This document shows, one piece after another, positions 31,201 to 38,883 of a stretch of 48,200 nt of DNA (within the stretch, counting starts at the first letter, position 1; each line of letters opens with the position of its first letter). Below the pieces are notes generated by a model that saw nothing but the letters and a program-made list of their open reading frames with translations, had not been told where the DNA came from and made no database searches. The DNA is taken from NCBI GenBank assembly GCA_002773415.1, contig PFBD01000015.1:1-48200 (forward strand), in the 5' to 3' direction. Position numbers and translations under genes: made by a program. Source of the DNA: Candidatus Harrisonbacteria bacterium CG10_big_fil_rev_8_21_14_0_10_49_15. Its GTDB lineage: Bacteria; Patescibacteriota; Minisyncoccia; UBA6257; 1-14-0-10-44-23.

Positions 31201-32010
31201 CCAGTCGCGCTGCTCCCACTCCCATAGCTGTTTCGCTCCAAGAAACGCGCGAAAATCCTCCCGCCAATCATCCTTTATCTCTTTAAGTTCACAAAATCCG
31301 CTTGCCGACCCCCAGTCATGCTCGGCCTCCGGACACATTTTGGCAATGTCATAATGTGCATGAAAACCATTTCCAAACAAACGCCCGGAGCTCCGCCAGT
31401 CGGCGGATGGCCGCTTAATCTTTTCCCTGCCTCCTTTAGTCCTTAAAGTAGCACCACAGCGTTTACATGTCTGCCACTGATCTATGCGCAATATCCAGCG
31501 AGCCTTAAGCTCCGGAAAATCAACTAAAAGAGCCTGCGCATATGCGCTGGTTTGTAGATTATAATCCCGATAAATAGCCGCGGAGGTCTTAATATCCAAC
31601 ACCCCTAGGCGCCCGCCTATCTGCGCGACCGCATCCAAGGTTCCAGCGTAGCGATGCTCCAAACAGTGCACGCGCCGCTCAATATGCCCGGGATCAAGAA
31701 TCTTGATCTCCTGTTTACTCGCAAAATCAATAAAGGCGTTTATTGAAGGAGTAATGCCGGGCGGAACATCACCGACTGGCTGGCCAAGCATCAACCGTTC
31801 CACAATCTCGTGCACCGCCGTGCCTTCCTGTGCGGATCTTTCGCTTATCCGGCGCGCGCGATCATAACCAACCTCCGCATAAAAACGCAGCAAAGCCGGC
31901 TTTGCCTTCATATCTACTATCCTAGTAACCCGCGGGTACCAGTTCCCTTCGATCTCATACCCACAGTTGGCCTTAAACTCCTCCTCATTTTTAAACTTAG
32001 TTGGCGACAT
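31168..32010 (-). CDS. PD-(D/E)XK nuclease (Cas4/RecB-like)
   Basis: 280 residues. Core motifs of the RecB/Cas4-like nuclease fold are visible: EGTAVHEIVERL (His-containing motif I), AGTLDAVAQI (motif II Asp), LGVLDIKTS (motif III, D-x-K) and NLQTSAYAQAL (the QxxxY motif IV). A CKRCGATL pair with two later Cys (C at about 233 and 246) could bind zinc or an iron-sulphur cluster. No CRISPR genes or array are nearby, so a DNA repair or element-related role is more likely than adaptation. A TGC-TATACT extended -10 (32018-32023) ends 7 nt before the ATG. It converges on the ice-binding-like gene. Confidence 0.8.
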   Translation of the reverse strand: MSPTKFKNEEEFKANCGYEIEGNWYPRVTRIVDMKAKPALLRFYAEVGYDRARRISERSAQEGTAVHEIVERLMLGQPVGDVPPGITPSINAFIDFASKQEIKILDPGHIERRVHCLEHRYAGTLDAVAQIGGRLGVLDIKTSAAIYRDYNLQTSAYAQALLVDFPELKARWILRIDQWQTCKRCGATLRTKGGREKIKRPSADWRSSGRLFGNGFHAHYDIAKMCPEAEHDWGSASGFCELKEIKDDWREDFRAFLGAKQLWEWEQRDWLKRIGYGLSA

Positions 32011-32481
32011 AGTCCCTAGTATAGCATGCTAAGCCTGGCTCTTACCTTAAAGCCCAAAACAGGGGAGGAGTAGGGTTAAAGTTCTGATTTCTAATTCTCA
32101 ATTTACAAACAATGTTTTAGACATGGAAAAATTGAATATTACAAATCGTCTGAAAGTCAAAAATTGTTTTTTCTTGATTCTAACTTCAATATTCTAGTTT
32201 CTGTATTCCTTATTCTATACCAAGGGGGATGGCTATTCCCAGGCATAATACCTGTCGCACAATATACCTTTTATGACACTTTTATAGGCTGCCCTAAGAA
32301 ACATCATAAAAGGTGTCGGAAATTTTATAACAGCCCCGGCGCGGCTATCATAAGATCTCCTACAAAAAGATTTAGAATCTTCTCTAAGAATTTCTCTGCA
32401 TCTCCTAGGTATAAATATGATTAACTTTTTTCATCAAAAAAATTGTGCCTAAAATTTTCAATTTATAAGACGTTAAGACAT

Positions 32482-32512
32482 ATAGGCCCGTATAAGCCAT
32501 ATACGGGCCTAT
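32482..32512. terminator. Strong hairpin, terminator-like
   Basis: ATAGGCCCGTATA (32482-32494) pairs perfectly with TATACGGGCCTAT (32500-32512). There is no clear T-run. Confidence 0.5.
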
Positions 32513-32896
32513 CCCAAGCACCCATAGGCTGAAAAAGCTAGGTTTTATGAGGGTTTTTTGCTATTTCGCTCAAAATGGCTCTCTAACGCGTTTTCCGCTT
32601 TTCAGAGTGTATTGATACCTTAGAATCGTCCCTACGCAGGCAACATGACTCCAGACAATGAAAATGTGCTCCGGAAAAGCGCTTCGATATAACCAAAGCG
32701 CTCTAAGTACCTAACTCATTAAGCTAGGCACACAAACATACTCAAACTGTTGCGATAGATAATCTTAGCGCTCAATAATGCCTGTTACATATTATTCTCG
32801 GGTAAACATAACTACCTACGCACCATGCGCTAAACTTATTACATTTTTCTTTCAAACGGACCAAAAACATAACAAGCAATTCTCATTCAGGCTCCC

Positions 32897-32932
32897 TAAT
32901 TAAAAAATAGGCGGCCGCCCATTTTTTAATTA
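32897..32932. terminator. Long palindrome, terminator-like
   Basis: An 18+18 bp palindrome with one mismatch around GGCGG/CCGCC. T-runs on both strands make it a possible bidirectional terminator. Confidence 0.6.
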
Positions 32933-32960
32933 ATACATGTCGTAAAATATAAAAGGTTAG

Positions 32961-32986
32961 GGGGCGGGTCGCAAGCGACCCGCCCC
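32961..32986 (-). terminator. GC-rich terminator of small minus-strand gene
   Basis: GGGGCGGGTCGC pairs perfectly with GCGACCCGCCCC across 2 nt. CTAACC then T-rich sequence follows on the minus strand. Confidence 0.7.
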
Positions 32987-33030
32987 GGACATCAGAGGTG
33001 CCTACCAATTATTTCCACAGCCCTCGTAGC

Positions 33031-33171
33031 TCACCTCCCACTCCGCCTACGCCAAACGCGCGGGTATGCACTGACTCGTAGTCTCGGAGGAGCAGATGCG
33101 CCACCCCCTTTCCGACGGGTTAGATACCGCCATCGAGCCCAGGCCAGTGCAGGTTGCTCCTCTGCTCTCAT
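33031..33171 (-). CDS. Possible small basic protein
   Basis: 46 residues, extremely Arg-rich (WARWRYLTRRKGGG, VWRRRSGR), with no known family. It is proposed only because TGGAGT lies about 5 nt before the ATG at 33171, a GC-rich terminator follows, and its composition resembles the other Shine-Dalgarno-led small genes (15984, 23512, 41629). No good -35/-10 pair is seen. It could instead be a small structured RNA; codon bias is not a help at this length. Confidence 0.3.
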   Translation of the reverse strand: MRAEEQPALAWARWRYLTRRKGGGASAPPRLRVSAYPRVWRRRSGR

Positions 33172-33228
33172 CATACTCCAAAATTACAAAAAAATAATCC
33201 CCAGCCCAGGATAGGCACCCTCTCCACC

Positions 33229-33270
33229 AAAAAAGTAAAAAGTATGCGGCCACATACTTTTTACTTTTTT
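33229..33270. terminator. Bidirectional terminator
   Basis: A perfect 18-bp stem with A/T tracts on both sides (33229-33246 with 33253-33270) and loop CGGCCA. Confidence 0.8.
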
Positions 33271-33352
33271 ACGTAGGGCATGGGATTCTTAGCAACAAGA
33301 AACGCATTCCCGTTTTTTGCTTTCTTTTCGTAAGCCACCCCACCACCCCAAA

Positions 33353-33388
33353 AAAAAGAATCGTGCGATTAATCGCACGATTCTTTTT
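33353..33388 (-). terminator. Terminator of the 33394 gene
   Basis: An 18+18 bp perfect palindrome, AAAAAGAATCGTGCGATT and its inverse, 5 nt after the stop on the minus strand and ending in a T tract. Confidence 0.85.
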
Positions 33389-33393
33389 AGAAA

Positions 33394-33786
33394 CTAGAAC
33401 TTCCCCAGCAACCACTTCAGCCCAGTCAGCATCCACTCTAAAACAATAACAAACCAGCTACCAATTGCTCTTAAAATCCCACCCAAATTAATACCTGCCT
33501 TTTCAGCCAACCAATTATCCACTACCTCGAAACCATTTGTGGTGGCCTCCCACATCCGAACAAGAAAATTCTTTGTACCCGCAACCTGCTCCAACGAAAT
33601 ATCGCCCGTGATCTCCTTCAAAGAATCTGTAGTACTCGCTGAAAAAGAAAAGCTCTTGTCACCATGATCCACTGCGGCGTTCGCCACTTTGTTAGAAACT
33701 AGAATATAAAAACCAGAAACTAGAATCAGGCCAAGAACAATTTTCAATTTCCAGTTTTCAATTTTCAAACAATGAAAAAATTTCAT
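33394..33786 (-). CDS. Small secreted or membrane protein of unknown function
   Basis: 130 residues. The signal peptide (about 1-36) reads MKFFHCLKIENWKLKI at its start, encoded by the AT-rich dispersed repeat, and ends VANA before AVDHG. The mature part has a Ser-rich stretch, a KNFLVRMWEATTNGFEVVDNWLAEKAGI region, and a hydrophobic end (FVIVLEWMLTGLKWLLGKF) that may lie in the membrane. No family is recognised. The ATG at 33786 is chosen because it matches the start of the M23 gene upstream on the same strand. It is the last gene of the leftward gltX-M23 group and has its own terminator. Confidence 0.65.
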   Translation of the reverse strand: MKFFHCLKIENWKLKIVLGLILVSGFYILVSNKVANAAVDHGDKSFSFSASTTDSLKEITGDISLEQVAGTKNFLVRMWEATTNGFEVVDNWLAEKAGINLGGILRAIGSWFVIVLEWMLTGLKWLLGKF

Positions 33787-33890
33787 AATTAAAGGCCCCA
33801 ATATTTAAAACATTCAGAAATTGAGACATTGGAAATTGTTTAGACCTGCCTGCCGGCAGGCAGGAATTAGAAATTGAAAATTAGAAATTA
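33690..33890 (-). repeat. AT-rich dispersed repeat with GC palindrome
   Basis: On the minus strand it reads TTTCTAATTTTCAATTTC, the palindrome (33845-33864), then ATTTCCAATGTCTC..., then the start codons of the 33394 gene, and on into signal-peptide wording of the type CTAGTTTCTGG. Confidence 0.75.
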
Positions 33891-33892
33891 TC

Positions 33893-35188
33893 CTAAAGGG
33901 CCGGCAGATAATCAAGCGGATTAAGCGTACTGCCAACAGGCACCAAGCCGGCCCCGACAAATGACTTTAGCAACACTGAAGGGCTGGCGTAGACCACAAA
34001 GTGCAAGTGCGGCGCTGTTGAGTAGCCAGTATTACCACTGTAGCCTATCAGCTGGCCCCGGGCAACTGTCTGACCCTGTGTGACCGCGAACTGAGACATA
34101 TGCGCGTACAGCGTAGTTAGATTATTTTGGTGCTTTATAAGCACATGCCGCCCATACTGCACCCTTCCGTTATCCCCGGTAGCGAGAACAGTACCATCCG
34201 CTGCCGCATACAACGGCTGACCTACCGGTCTAGCTCTAAGGTCTATACCATTATGAAAACCGCTTTTGTACGCCTGCTGAGCAAAAGCAGTTGCTCCATA
34301 CTCCTGAGTCAAATAAGGCACAGCAGTCGGCCAAGACAAAACATTAGTACCCTTGGTCGGCAAAGCATTCGGGTCTTGATCTGCCCGTAACTTCGCTTCA
34401 ATAGCTTCTATGTCGTTACTGATTGCCTGCTGGCGCGCCTCAAGGTCATCCAATATCTCTTTATACTTCTGCTCCTCGCTTTTTGTTTGAGAAAACAACT
34501 GATCCTGTTCGCTCTTTTGATCCTCGGCAACGGACTTTTTTACAACTAAACTCTTCTGCTCCGTTTCCACAGACTGCTTCTTTCCAGTCAGCTGTTCCAG
34601 CTCAACCGTCAGCTTCTCACGCAACTCCTGGAGCCGCGCTACCTGCTTAAGCAACGTACCATTGATATCTTCCAGGACCTTCGCCTCCGCAATACTTTCC
34701 GCCAAACTCTCACTTTTTAGAAATACCATCAGCAGATTCTCATTATCCATCACCTGCAAACTTCTAAGAAGCTCAGCAGCAATCTCGCGACGTGACTCAA
34801 TTGCCAGCTCCTGCGTCTCAATATCAGCCTCCAGCAGCTGGATCTCAAGCTTTAACTTCCGGATTTGCGTTTCACTTGATTGAATACCCAGATTCGCCTG
34901 TCGAATACCGGCTTCCAGCCGAGTTATTTCTTGCTTCAAAGTTGTCCCTCTGGCATTGATACTGGTAAGAGTTTGTTGGGTCTGCTGAATTTCCTGATTA
35001 ATCTTACTCTGCTGTTTTGCCAGCTCCTCTATCTGCCGCTGCAACTCAGAGGTTTGCGCAAGCCCCAGAGGGGCAGAAACTAGAATATAGAAACCAGAAA
35101 CTAGAAGCAGGCCAAGAATAATTTTCAATTTACAATTTCTAAATTCCTGCCTGCCGGCAGGCAGGTTCAAACAATGAAAGAATTTCAT
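33893..35188 (-). CDS. M23 metallopeptidase with coiled coil (EnvC-like)
   Basis: 431 residues. The signal peptide (about 1-48) starts MKFFHCLN, then LPAGRQ, then EFRNCKLKI; the LPAGRQ part is the in-frame translation of the palindrome CCTGCCTGCCGGCAGGCAGG (35146-35165). A long coiled coil (about 52-265) rich in Gln and Glu follows. The M23 LytM domain (about 290-425) shows HNGIDLRARPVGQPLYAAADG (H and D metal ligands), LYAHM and the HLHF motif. EnvC/NlpD-like proteins cut or trigger cutting of peptidoglycan at division, or cut cross-bridges directly; the zinc site appears intact here. The start at 35188 rather than 35254 follows from the signal peptide and from the sister gene at 33786. Confidence 0.88.
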   Translation of the reverse strand: MKFFHCLNLPAGRQEFRNCKLKIILGLLLVSGFYILVSAPLGLAQTSELQRQIEELAKQQSKINQEIQQTQQTLTSINARGTTLKQEITRLEAGIRQANLGIQSSETQIRKLKLEIQLLEADIETQELAIESRREIAAELLRSLQVMDNENLLMVFLKSESLAESIAEAKVLEDINGTLLKQVARLQELREKLTVELEQLTGKKQSVETEQKSLVVKKSVAEDQKSEQDQLFSQTKSEEQKYKEILDDLEARQQAISNDIEAIEAKLRADQDPNALPTKGTNVLSWPTAVPYLTQEYGATAFAQQAYKSGFHNGIDLRARPVGQPLYAAADGTVLATGDNGRVQYGRHVLIKHQNNLTTLYAHMSQFAVTQGQTVARGQLIGYSGNTGYSTAPHLHFVVYASPSVLLKSFVGAGLVPVGSTLNPLDYLPAL

Positions 35189-35275
35189 AAACCGAGCCCA
35201 AAATGTTTTAAACATTGAGAAATTGAAACATTGAAAATTGTTTGGAAATTGCAAATTGAAAATTTACCTTTCATA
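35080..35275 (-). repeat. AT-rich dispersed repeat with in-frame palindrome
   Basis: On the minus strand it has AATTTTCAATTTGC, TTTCAATGTTTC, the start of the M23 gene, the GC palindrome (35146-35165), then ATTGTAAATTGAAAATT and CTAGTTTCTGG-type wording, all of the last part being signal-peptide codons. Confidence 0.75.
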
Positions 35276-35277
35276 GG

Positions 35278-36777
35278 TCATTGTGAAAAATTCTGCGGTG
35301 TTGTCAGCGAACTTAACTTATCCAGCGCACTATCTATCCGCACCAGGGCTTCATCTTTACCAATAACAGTTAATATCTCAAGTGGCCCAGGAGAATGCTC
35401 CAATCCGGATAGCGCCACGCGCAGTGGCCACAACAAATCACCCCTCCCCCGCTCCCCCGCCAGCGCCATCATGTCCGCGCCCGCTTTAATAGCCTCACGC
35501 GCCGCCTGCAAATTCTCCTCCGCACTAAGCGCATCAGATTTTTTCCACACCAGTAGCCGTGGATCGTACGGTGGTATCTCAAAAAAGAAACTTGCCTCTG
35601 TGCGCAAGTCGCCAAGAGTAGCAAGCCGCTCTTGCTCCACCGCGACCACTCGCTCAAGCAGTGCCCTGTGTTCCAGCCACTCTTGAGGAACAAAATCACC
35701 GTCAATTAGTAGTTTAACAATATAAGACGGCTCTAAGCGCCGGATGTACTGATTATTAAAATGATTAAGTTTATCAAGACTAAAACGGGCGCCGCCTTTT
35801 TGCACTCGGTCCAAGTCAAATAAAGTGACAAGTTCCTCCACTACAAAGAACTCCCGATCCCCCACCGGCGATCCGTCCAGACCGAGCTGCTCCGGCCCCG
35901 GATGCCAACCAAGCAACACTAAAAAGTTCACTAGCGCCTCCGGCAAATATCCAGCGGCCAGATACTCCTCAATCGCCGTTCCTCCATCACGTTTGCTCAT
36001 CTTTCCCTTTCCGGTTGCACTAAGAATAACCGGCACATGCGCGTAAGCCGGACTAGAAAACCCTAGCGCGTCGGCGATAACAAGTTGCTTCGGGGTATTG
36101 TTAATGTGATCATCACCTCTAATAACATGGCTTATCTCCATGGTGAAATCATCCACAACCACCACGAAGTTATACAGCGGCGCCCTAAGTGACTTCGCAA
36201 TCACCATATCTCCAAGCAATCCCAACTCAAACTCCACCTCCCCGCGGACAAGATCCATGAACTTTCTTTTTCCATCCGGAACCTTTATCCGAATCACACC
36301 CCTTTTTCCCTCCTTTTGAAAAGCTTCAACCTGATCCTTAGCAAGAGATCTACACGTGCCAACGTAGCGCGGCGACTGCCCGGCCGCTTGCTGACTCTCT
36401 CGCTGTGCGTCTAACACCTCTTTAGAGCAAAAGCAGTAATATGCCTTGTGCTCGTCCAGGAGCTGCTGCAAATAACGCTCATACAGATCAGTCCGAGCAC
36501 TCTGTCGGTACGGCCCGTACTCACCTTTCTCAGAACCATCAGACATAACCCCCTCATCAAAAGTAATTCCCAGGCGAGCGAATCCGTTCAAAATATTCTC
36601 CTCCGACTCAGCCGTAGACCTGGCCGCGTCCGTATCCTCAATTCTTAACAAAACAATGCCCCGGTGTCGCCGCGCAAACAAAAAGTTAAAAAGGCCCGTT
36701 CTAGCCGTCCCAATATGCAGATTTCCGGTTGGCGAAGGCGCCATTCGGACCCTAATTTGTTTATCTTTAGCCATCAT
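35278..36777 (-). CDS. gltX: Glutamyl-tRNA synthetase
   Basis: 499 residues. A class I synthetase: RMAPSPTGNLHIGTARTGLFN holds the HIGH-type motif (HIG, residues 19-22), and KMSKRDGGTAIEEYL holds the KMSKS motif (about residue 245). The GluRS/GlnRS-specific RIEDTDAARS is present, and the helical anticodon-binding domain fills 330-490. No gene for GlnRS is in this window, so it may be non-discriminating, with amidation elsewhere. Two ATGs start the frame; the second (36774) is equally possible. It lies in a leftward cluster after murG. Confidence 0.95.
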   Translation of the reverse strand: MMAKDKQIRVRMAPSPTGNLHIGTARTGLFNFLFARRHRGIVLLRIEDTDAARSTAESEENILNGFARLGITFDEGVMSDGSEKGEYGPYRQSARTDLYERYLQQLLDEHKAYYCFCSKEVLDAQRESQQAAGQSPRYVGTCRSLAKDQVEAFQKEGKRGVIRIKVPDGKRKFMDLVRGEVEFELGLLGDMVIAKSLRAPLYNFVVVVDDFTMEISHVIRGDDHINNTPKQLVIADALGFSSPAYAHVPVILSATGKGKMSKRDGGTAIEEYLAAGYLPEALVNFLVLLGWHPGPEQLGLDGSPVGDREFFVVEELVTLFDLDRVQKGGARFSLDKLNHFNNQYIRRLEPSYIVKLLIDGDFVPQEWLEHRALLERVVAVEQERLATLGDLRTEASFFFEIPPYDPRLLVWKKSDALSAEENLQAAREAIKAGADMMALAGERGRGDLLWPLRVALSGLEHSPGPLEILTVIGKDEALVRIDSALDKLSSLTTPQNFSQ

Positions 36778-36827
36778 CTGTACCTTCTAGAGTAGCAAAA
36801 TCCGAACCTATTCGCCAGTAGCGGTAA

Positions 36828-36905
36828 CTAGCTGATTAGCTTCTTAGCTGCTTAGGAAAGTAGGCCGCGACCTAATAAGCTACCGCACTAATAAACTAAA
36901 CAGCT
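36828..36905. repeat. GCTGATTAGCTTC dispersed repeat, copy 3
   Basis: CTAGCTGATTAGCTTCTTAG, then AGTAGGCCGCGACCTAATAAG, then ACTAATAAACTAAACAGCTAAC. On the minus strand the last part supplies the final codons and stop of murG. Copies 1 and 2 are at 16764 and 20722. Confidence 0.75.
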
Positions 36906-38035
36906 AACGAGAGCACATCTTCTGCAATTTGCCGGGCCGCATTCGGCTTATAAAACGCCTTAGCCGCCTCTCTCATCTTAGCAACTGCATCACTGGCCTG
37001 AGTCAACTTCCGGGCTTGATCCATAAATATACCAATAAGCAAATTCGGCTCCTCTAACACGATTCCCGCACCAGCGGCCTGATACGCGTAAGCATTAGCC
37101 AACTGATGACCATTCGCCGACTCGGGCAGCGGTACCAAAATTGCGGGTTTGGCATGTGCCGCTATTTCAAATACAGTGCCACCGCTTCTTGCCACAACAA
37201 GATCGCTTGCATTAAGCGCGTGCGCTAAATTCTGTTCATCAAAAAATGCATATGGGAAATAATTCTGTTTCAGCTCCGGAGGAAAGTTTTTGGTCATAAA
37301 ATTCCACTCTTTTAAAAACCCGTCAAAGTTTGCGGAGCCAATCTGATGAACGATCTCGAACTCGCGTAGCAACATTTCACTATGCTCCAAGATAAAGTAG
37401 TTAATGGCAGCGGCACCCTGACTACCACCAAGCACAAGCAAGACCGGCTTTGTGTCGGGAAGCTTTAACGCGGCGCGGGACTGAGCACGACTTTCTTCTA
37501 TTAAAACCGCCTCCCGCACCGGATTACCAACAACCTTAGCGATCTTCTGTGCCGCCTCCGGAAAGAGCGCCACAGACTCAGCAAAAGAAACCTCAACCCG
37601 ACTGGCAAACTTAGAAGCAAGTACGTTTGACCGCCCCGGAACAGCATCTGTCTCATGGATAACCACCGGAATCCGATACCAGCGAGCTGCCAAAATAACC
37701 GGCATCGCCCCCGGACCAGACTTTGAGAAAAGAGCATCCGGCATAAACCAAAATAACTTCCAAAGCGCCTGCAAAAATCCAAAACCAAATTTAAATATAT
37801 CCAAAAAATTCAAAATTGAACCATACCGTCGCCACTTACTACCGGCAACACTCGCCACCCCAATCCCCTGCTTAGCGAGCTCCTTAGCAAAAATATTTGG
37901 AAAACCGAAAAAACGTAAATCAACATCATTACCCTGCATCATCGCCGCTGCTTTGATTTGCTCAGCAACAGCCATCATCGGGTACATATGCCCGCCTGTT
38001 CCCCCCGCCGTTAAACCAATATAAATCTTTTCCAT
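36896..38035 (-). CDS. murG: MurG, lipid II-forming GlcNAc transferase
   Basis: 379 residues. GT-B enzyme adding GlcNAc to lipid I at the inner face of the membrane. The N-terminal GGTGGHMYPMMAVAE is the signature loop; FSKSGPGAMPVILAAR, HETDAVPGRSNVLASKF and the GGSQGAAAINYF loop follow, then the UDP-binding ARSGGTVFEIAAHAKPAILVPLP. Length normal. TGTTAGAAT on the minus strand ends 6 nt before the ATG, so the mRNA should be leaderless. In the order it is separated from ftsW by a transposase gene, which probably split a former ftsW-murG pair. Confidence 0.95.
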   Translation of the reverse strand: MEKIYIGLTAGGTGGHMYPMMAVAEQIKAAAMMQGNDVDLRFFGFPNIFAKELAKQGIGVASVAGSKWRRYGSILNFLDIFKFGFGFLQALWKLFWFMPDALFSKSGPGAMPVILAARWYRIPVVIHETDAVPGRSNVLASKFASRVEVSFAESVALFPEAAQKIAKVVGNPVREAVLIEESRAQSRAALKLPDTKPVLLVLGGSQGAAAINYFILEHSEMLLREFEIVHQIGSANFDGFLKEWNFMTKNFPPELKQNYFPYAFFDEQNLAHALNASDLVVARSGGTVFEIAAHAKPAILVPLPESANGHQLANAYAYQAAGAGIVLEEPNLLIGIFMDQARKLTQASDAVAKMREAAKAFYKPNAARQIAEDVLSLAV

Positions 38036-38055
38036 TATCTTATTCTAACACACCC

Positions 38056-38084
38056 AAAGTTACGAGGCCGAACCTCGTAACTTT
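38056..38084. repeat. REP palindrome 3' of the transposase gene
   Basis: AAAGTTACGAGG with CCTCGTAACTTT around CCGAA, a 12-bp perfect stem. The same stem occurs inside the transposase gene (38624-38652) and upstream of it (38841-38874). Confidence 0.85.
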
Positions 38085-38089
38085 ACTCG

Positions 38090-38830
38090 TTAATCCTCTA
38101 AAGTAGTAGTCGAATCCAAATCACTAAACAAAATTTCTGCCTGAAGCCAGCGGAGAAAACCATCCTTATAGGCCTGCGGACCATCCACGTACTCTAAAAG
38201 AAAATCCCGCTGCGTCACCGAAGGCATGTTTTTCTCTCCAATATAATCTGGGAAACTACTCCATTTATACTTGCATAAGTATTCATAGGCCTCCTCCGGT
38301 TTAGAGACACTCCCACTTCGCCATCCACGGTCAAAATAATCCAGTGGATTAGCATGGATATAATATGGTAAATGTATAAAGTGAGCCTCACCTTCGAGCG
38401 CAACCGCCTTAAACGCCCCCTGAAAAAGAACTCCTTTGCGTTCACTCCTGGCGTTAAAATACATAGTATAGCCAGTACCAAGTTTCTGCATAAATTTTGG
38501 TATACCCCCATCGATAATCGGTTCCAACAAAAGATGAAAATGGTTCCTCATTAAGCAAAAACAATGAATTTTTACAATTAACTCCCTATGGCTGACTGGA
38601 CGAGTACGATATTTTCCAACAGAAAAGTTACGAGGTTCGGCCTCGTAACTTTGCAAATCATCGATCAAGGGCTGATAGAATGCGTGAGGCACTGATGCGG
38701 TATCGTTAAAAACAAACAGGCCATGAATAAATCGGGCATAATCAGAGTCGTCGGAGAAAATGGGGCGCCCATCAGTTCCCCTATTATAAACATGATAAAG
38801 CTTTCCGCTTTCAAATTGCAATTTTCGCAT
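38090..38830 (-). CDS. REP-associated tyrosine transposase (RAYT, IS200-like)
   Basis: 246 residues of the Y1 transposase family. The opening SGKLYHVYNRGTDGRPIF, the HUH motif NHFHLLLEP (about residues 97-105) and the later YYIHANPLDYF (with the catalytic Tyr in YIHANP) mark it. The protein cuts and joins single-stranded DNA at REP hairpins. Identical GTTACGAGG hairpins flank the gene, and one is inside it, read in frame as SYEAEPRN (about residues 62-69) in the loop before the core. The gene sits between ftsW and murG and may have inserted there. All key motifs are intact, so it may be active. Confidence 0.9.
   Translation of the reverse strand: MRKLQFESGKLYHVYNRGTDGRPIFSDDSDYARFIHGLFVFNDTASVPHAFYQPLIDDLQSYEAEPRNFSVGKYRTRPVSHRELIVKIHCFCLMRNHFHLLLEPIIDGGIPKFMQKLGTGYTMYFNARSERKGVLFQGAFKAVALEGEAHFIHLPYYIHANPLDYFDRGWRSGSVSKPEEAYEYLCKYKWSSFPDYIGEKNMPSVTQRDFLLEYVDGPQAYKDGFLRWLQAEILFSDLDSTTTLED
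38624..38652. repeat. REP palindrome inside the transposase gene
   Basis: AAAGTTACGAGG, TTCGG, CCTCGTAACTTT, identical in stem to the flanking copies and read in frame on the minus strand. Confidence 0.85.
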
Positions 38831-38840
38831 AAATTTTAAA

Positions 38841-38874
38841 AATTACGAGGTTTTTACGAGGTTCGGCCTCGTAA
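38841..38874. repeat. REP palindrome 5' of the transposase gene, with extra half site
   Basis: TTACGAGG (38854-38861) with CCTCGTAA (38867-38874) around TTCGG, preceded by an extra AATTACGAGG half copy (38841-38850). Confidence 0.8.
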
Positions 38875-38883
38875 CTTTTTGCA

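Larger units (their letters stand above)
32011..33030. other. Gene-free tract of about 1 kb with many hairpins
   Basis: No convincing gene is seen. It contains an AT-rich dispersed repeat with signal-peptide-like wording (32085-32217), an 11-bp inverted repeat ACCTTTTATGA/TCATAAAAGGT (32266-32314), a 13-bp hairpin (32482-32512), a 7-bp AGCGCTT/AAGCGCT stem (32678-32702), an 18-bp loopless palindrome (32897-32932) and a GC hairpin (32961-32986). I looked for tmRNA, SRP RNA and RNase P RNA signatures and found none. Confidence 0.6.

Noticed and set aside
31345-31358. Fourth operator (AATGTCATAATGTG) of the ArsR-like set
   Set aside because: Only one arm is present, inside the nuclease coding sequence, with no promoter; it encodes plain residues (HYDIA).
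31168-32010. Cas4 of a CRISPR system
   Set aside because: Only the nuclease fold and some cysteines fit; there is no array or other cas gene in the window.
32164-32424. Open frame of 86 residues
   Set aside because: It starts in repeat-derived signal-like wording and runs on through hairpin DNA; no start signal, family or composition supports a gene.
32600-33180. tmRNA, SRP RNA or RNase P RNA
   Set aside because: I found no tRNA-like ends with tag codons, no GGAAG/GCA SRP loop and no RNase P conserved blocks.
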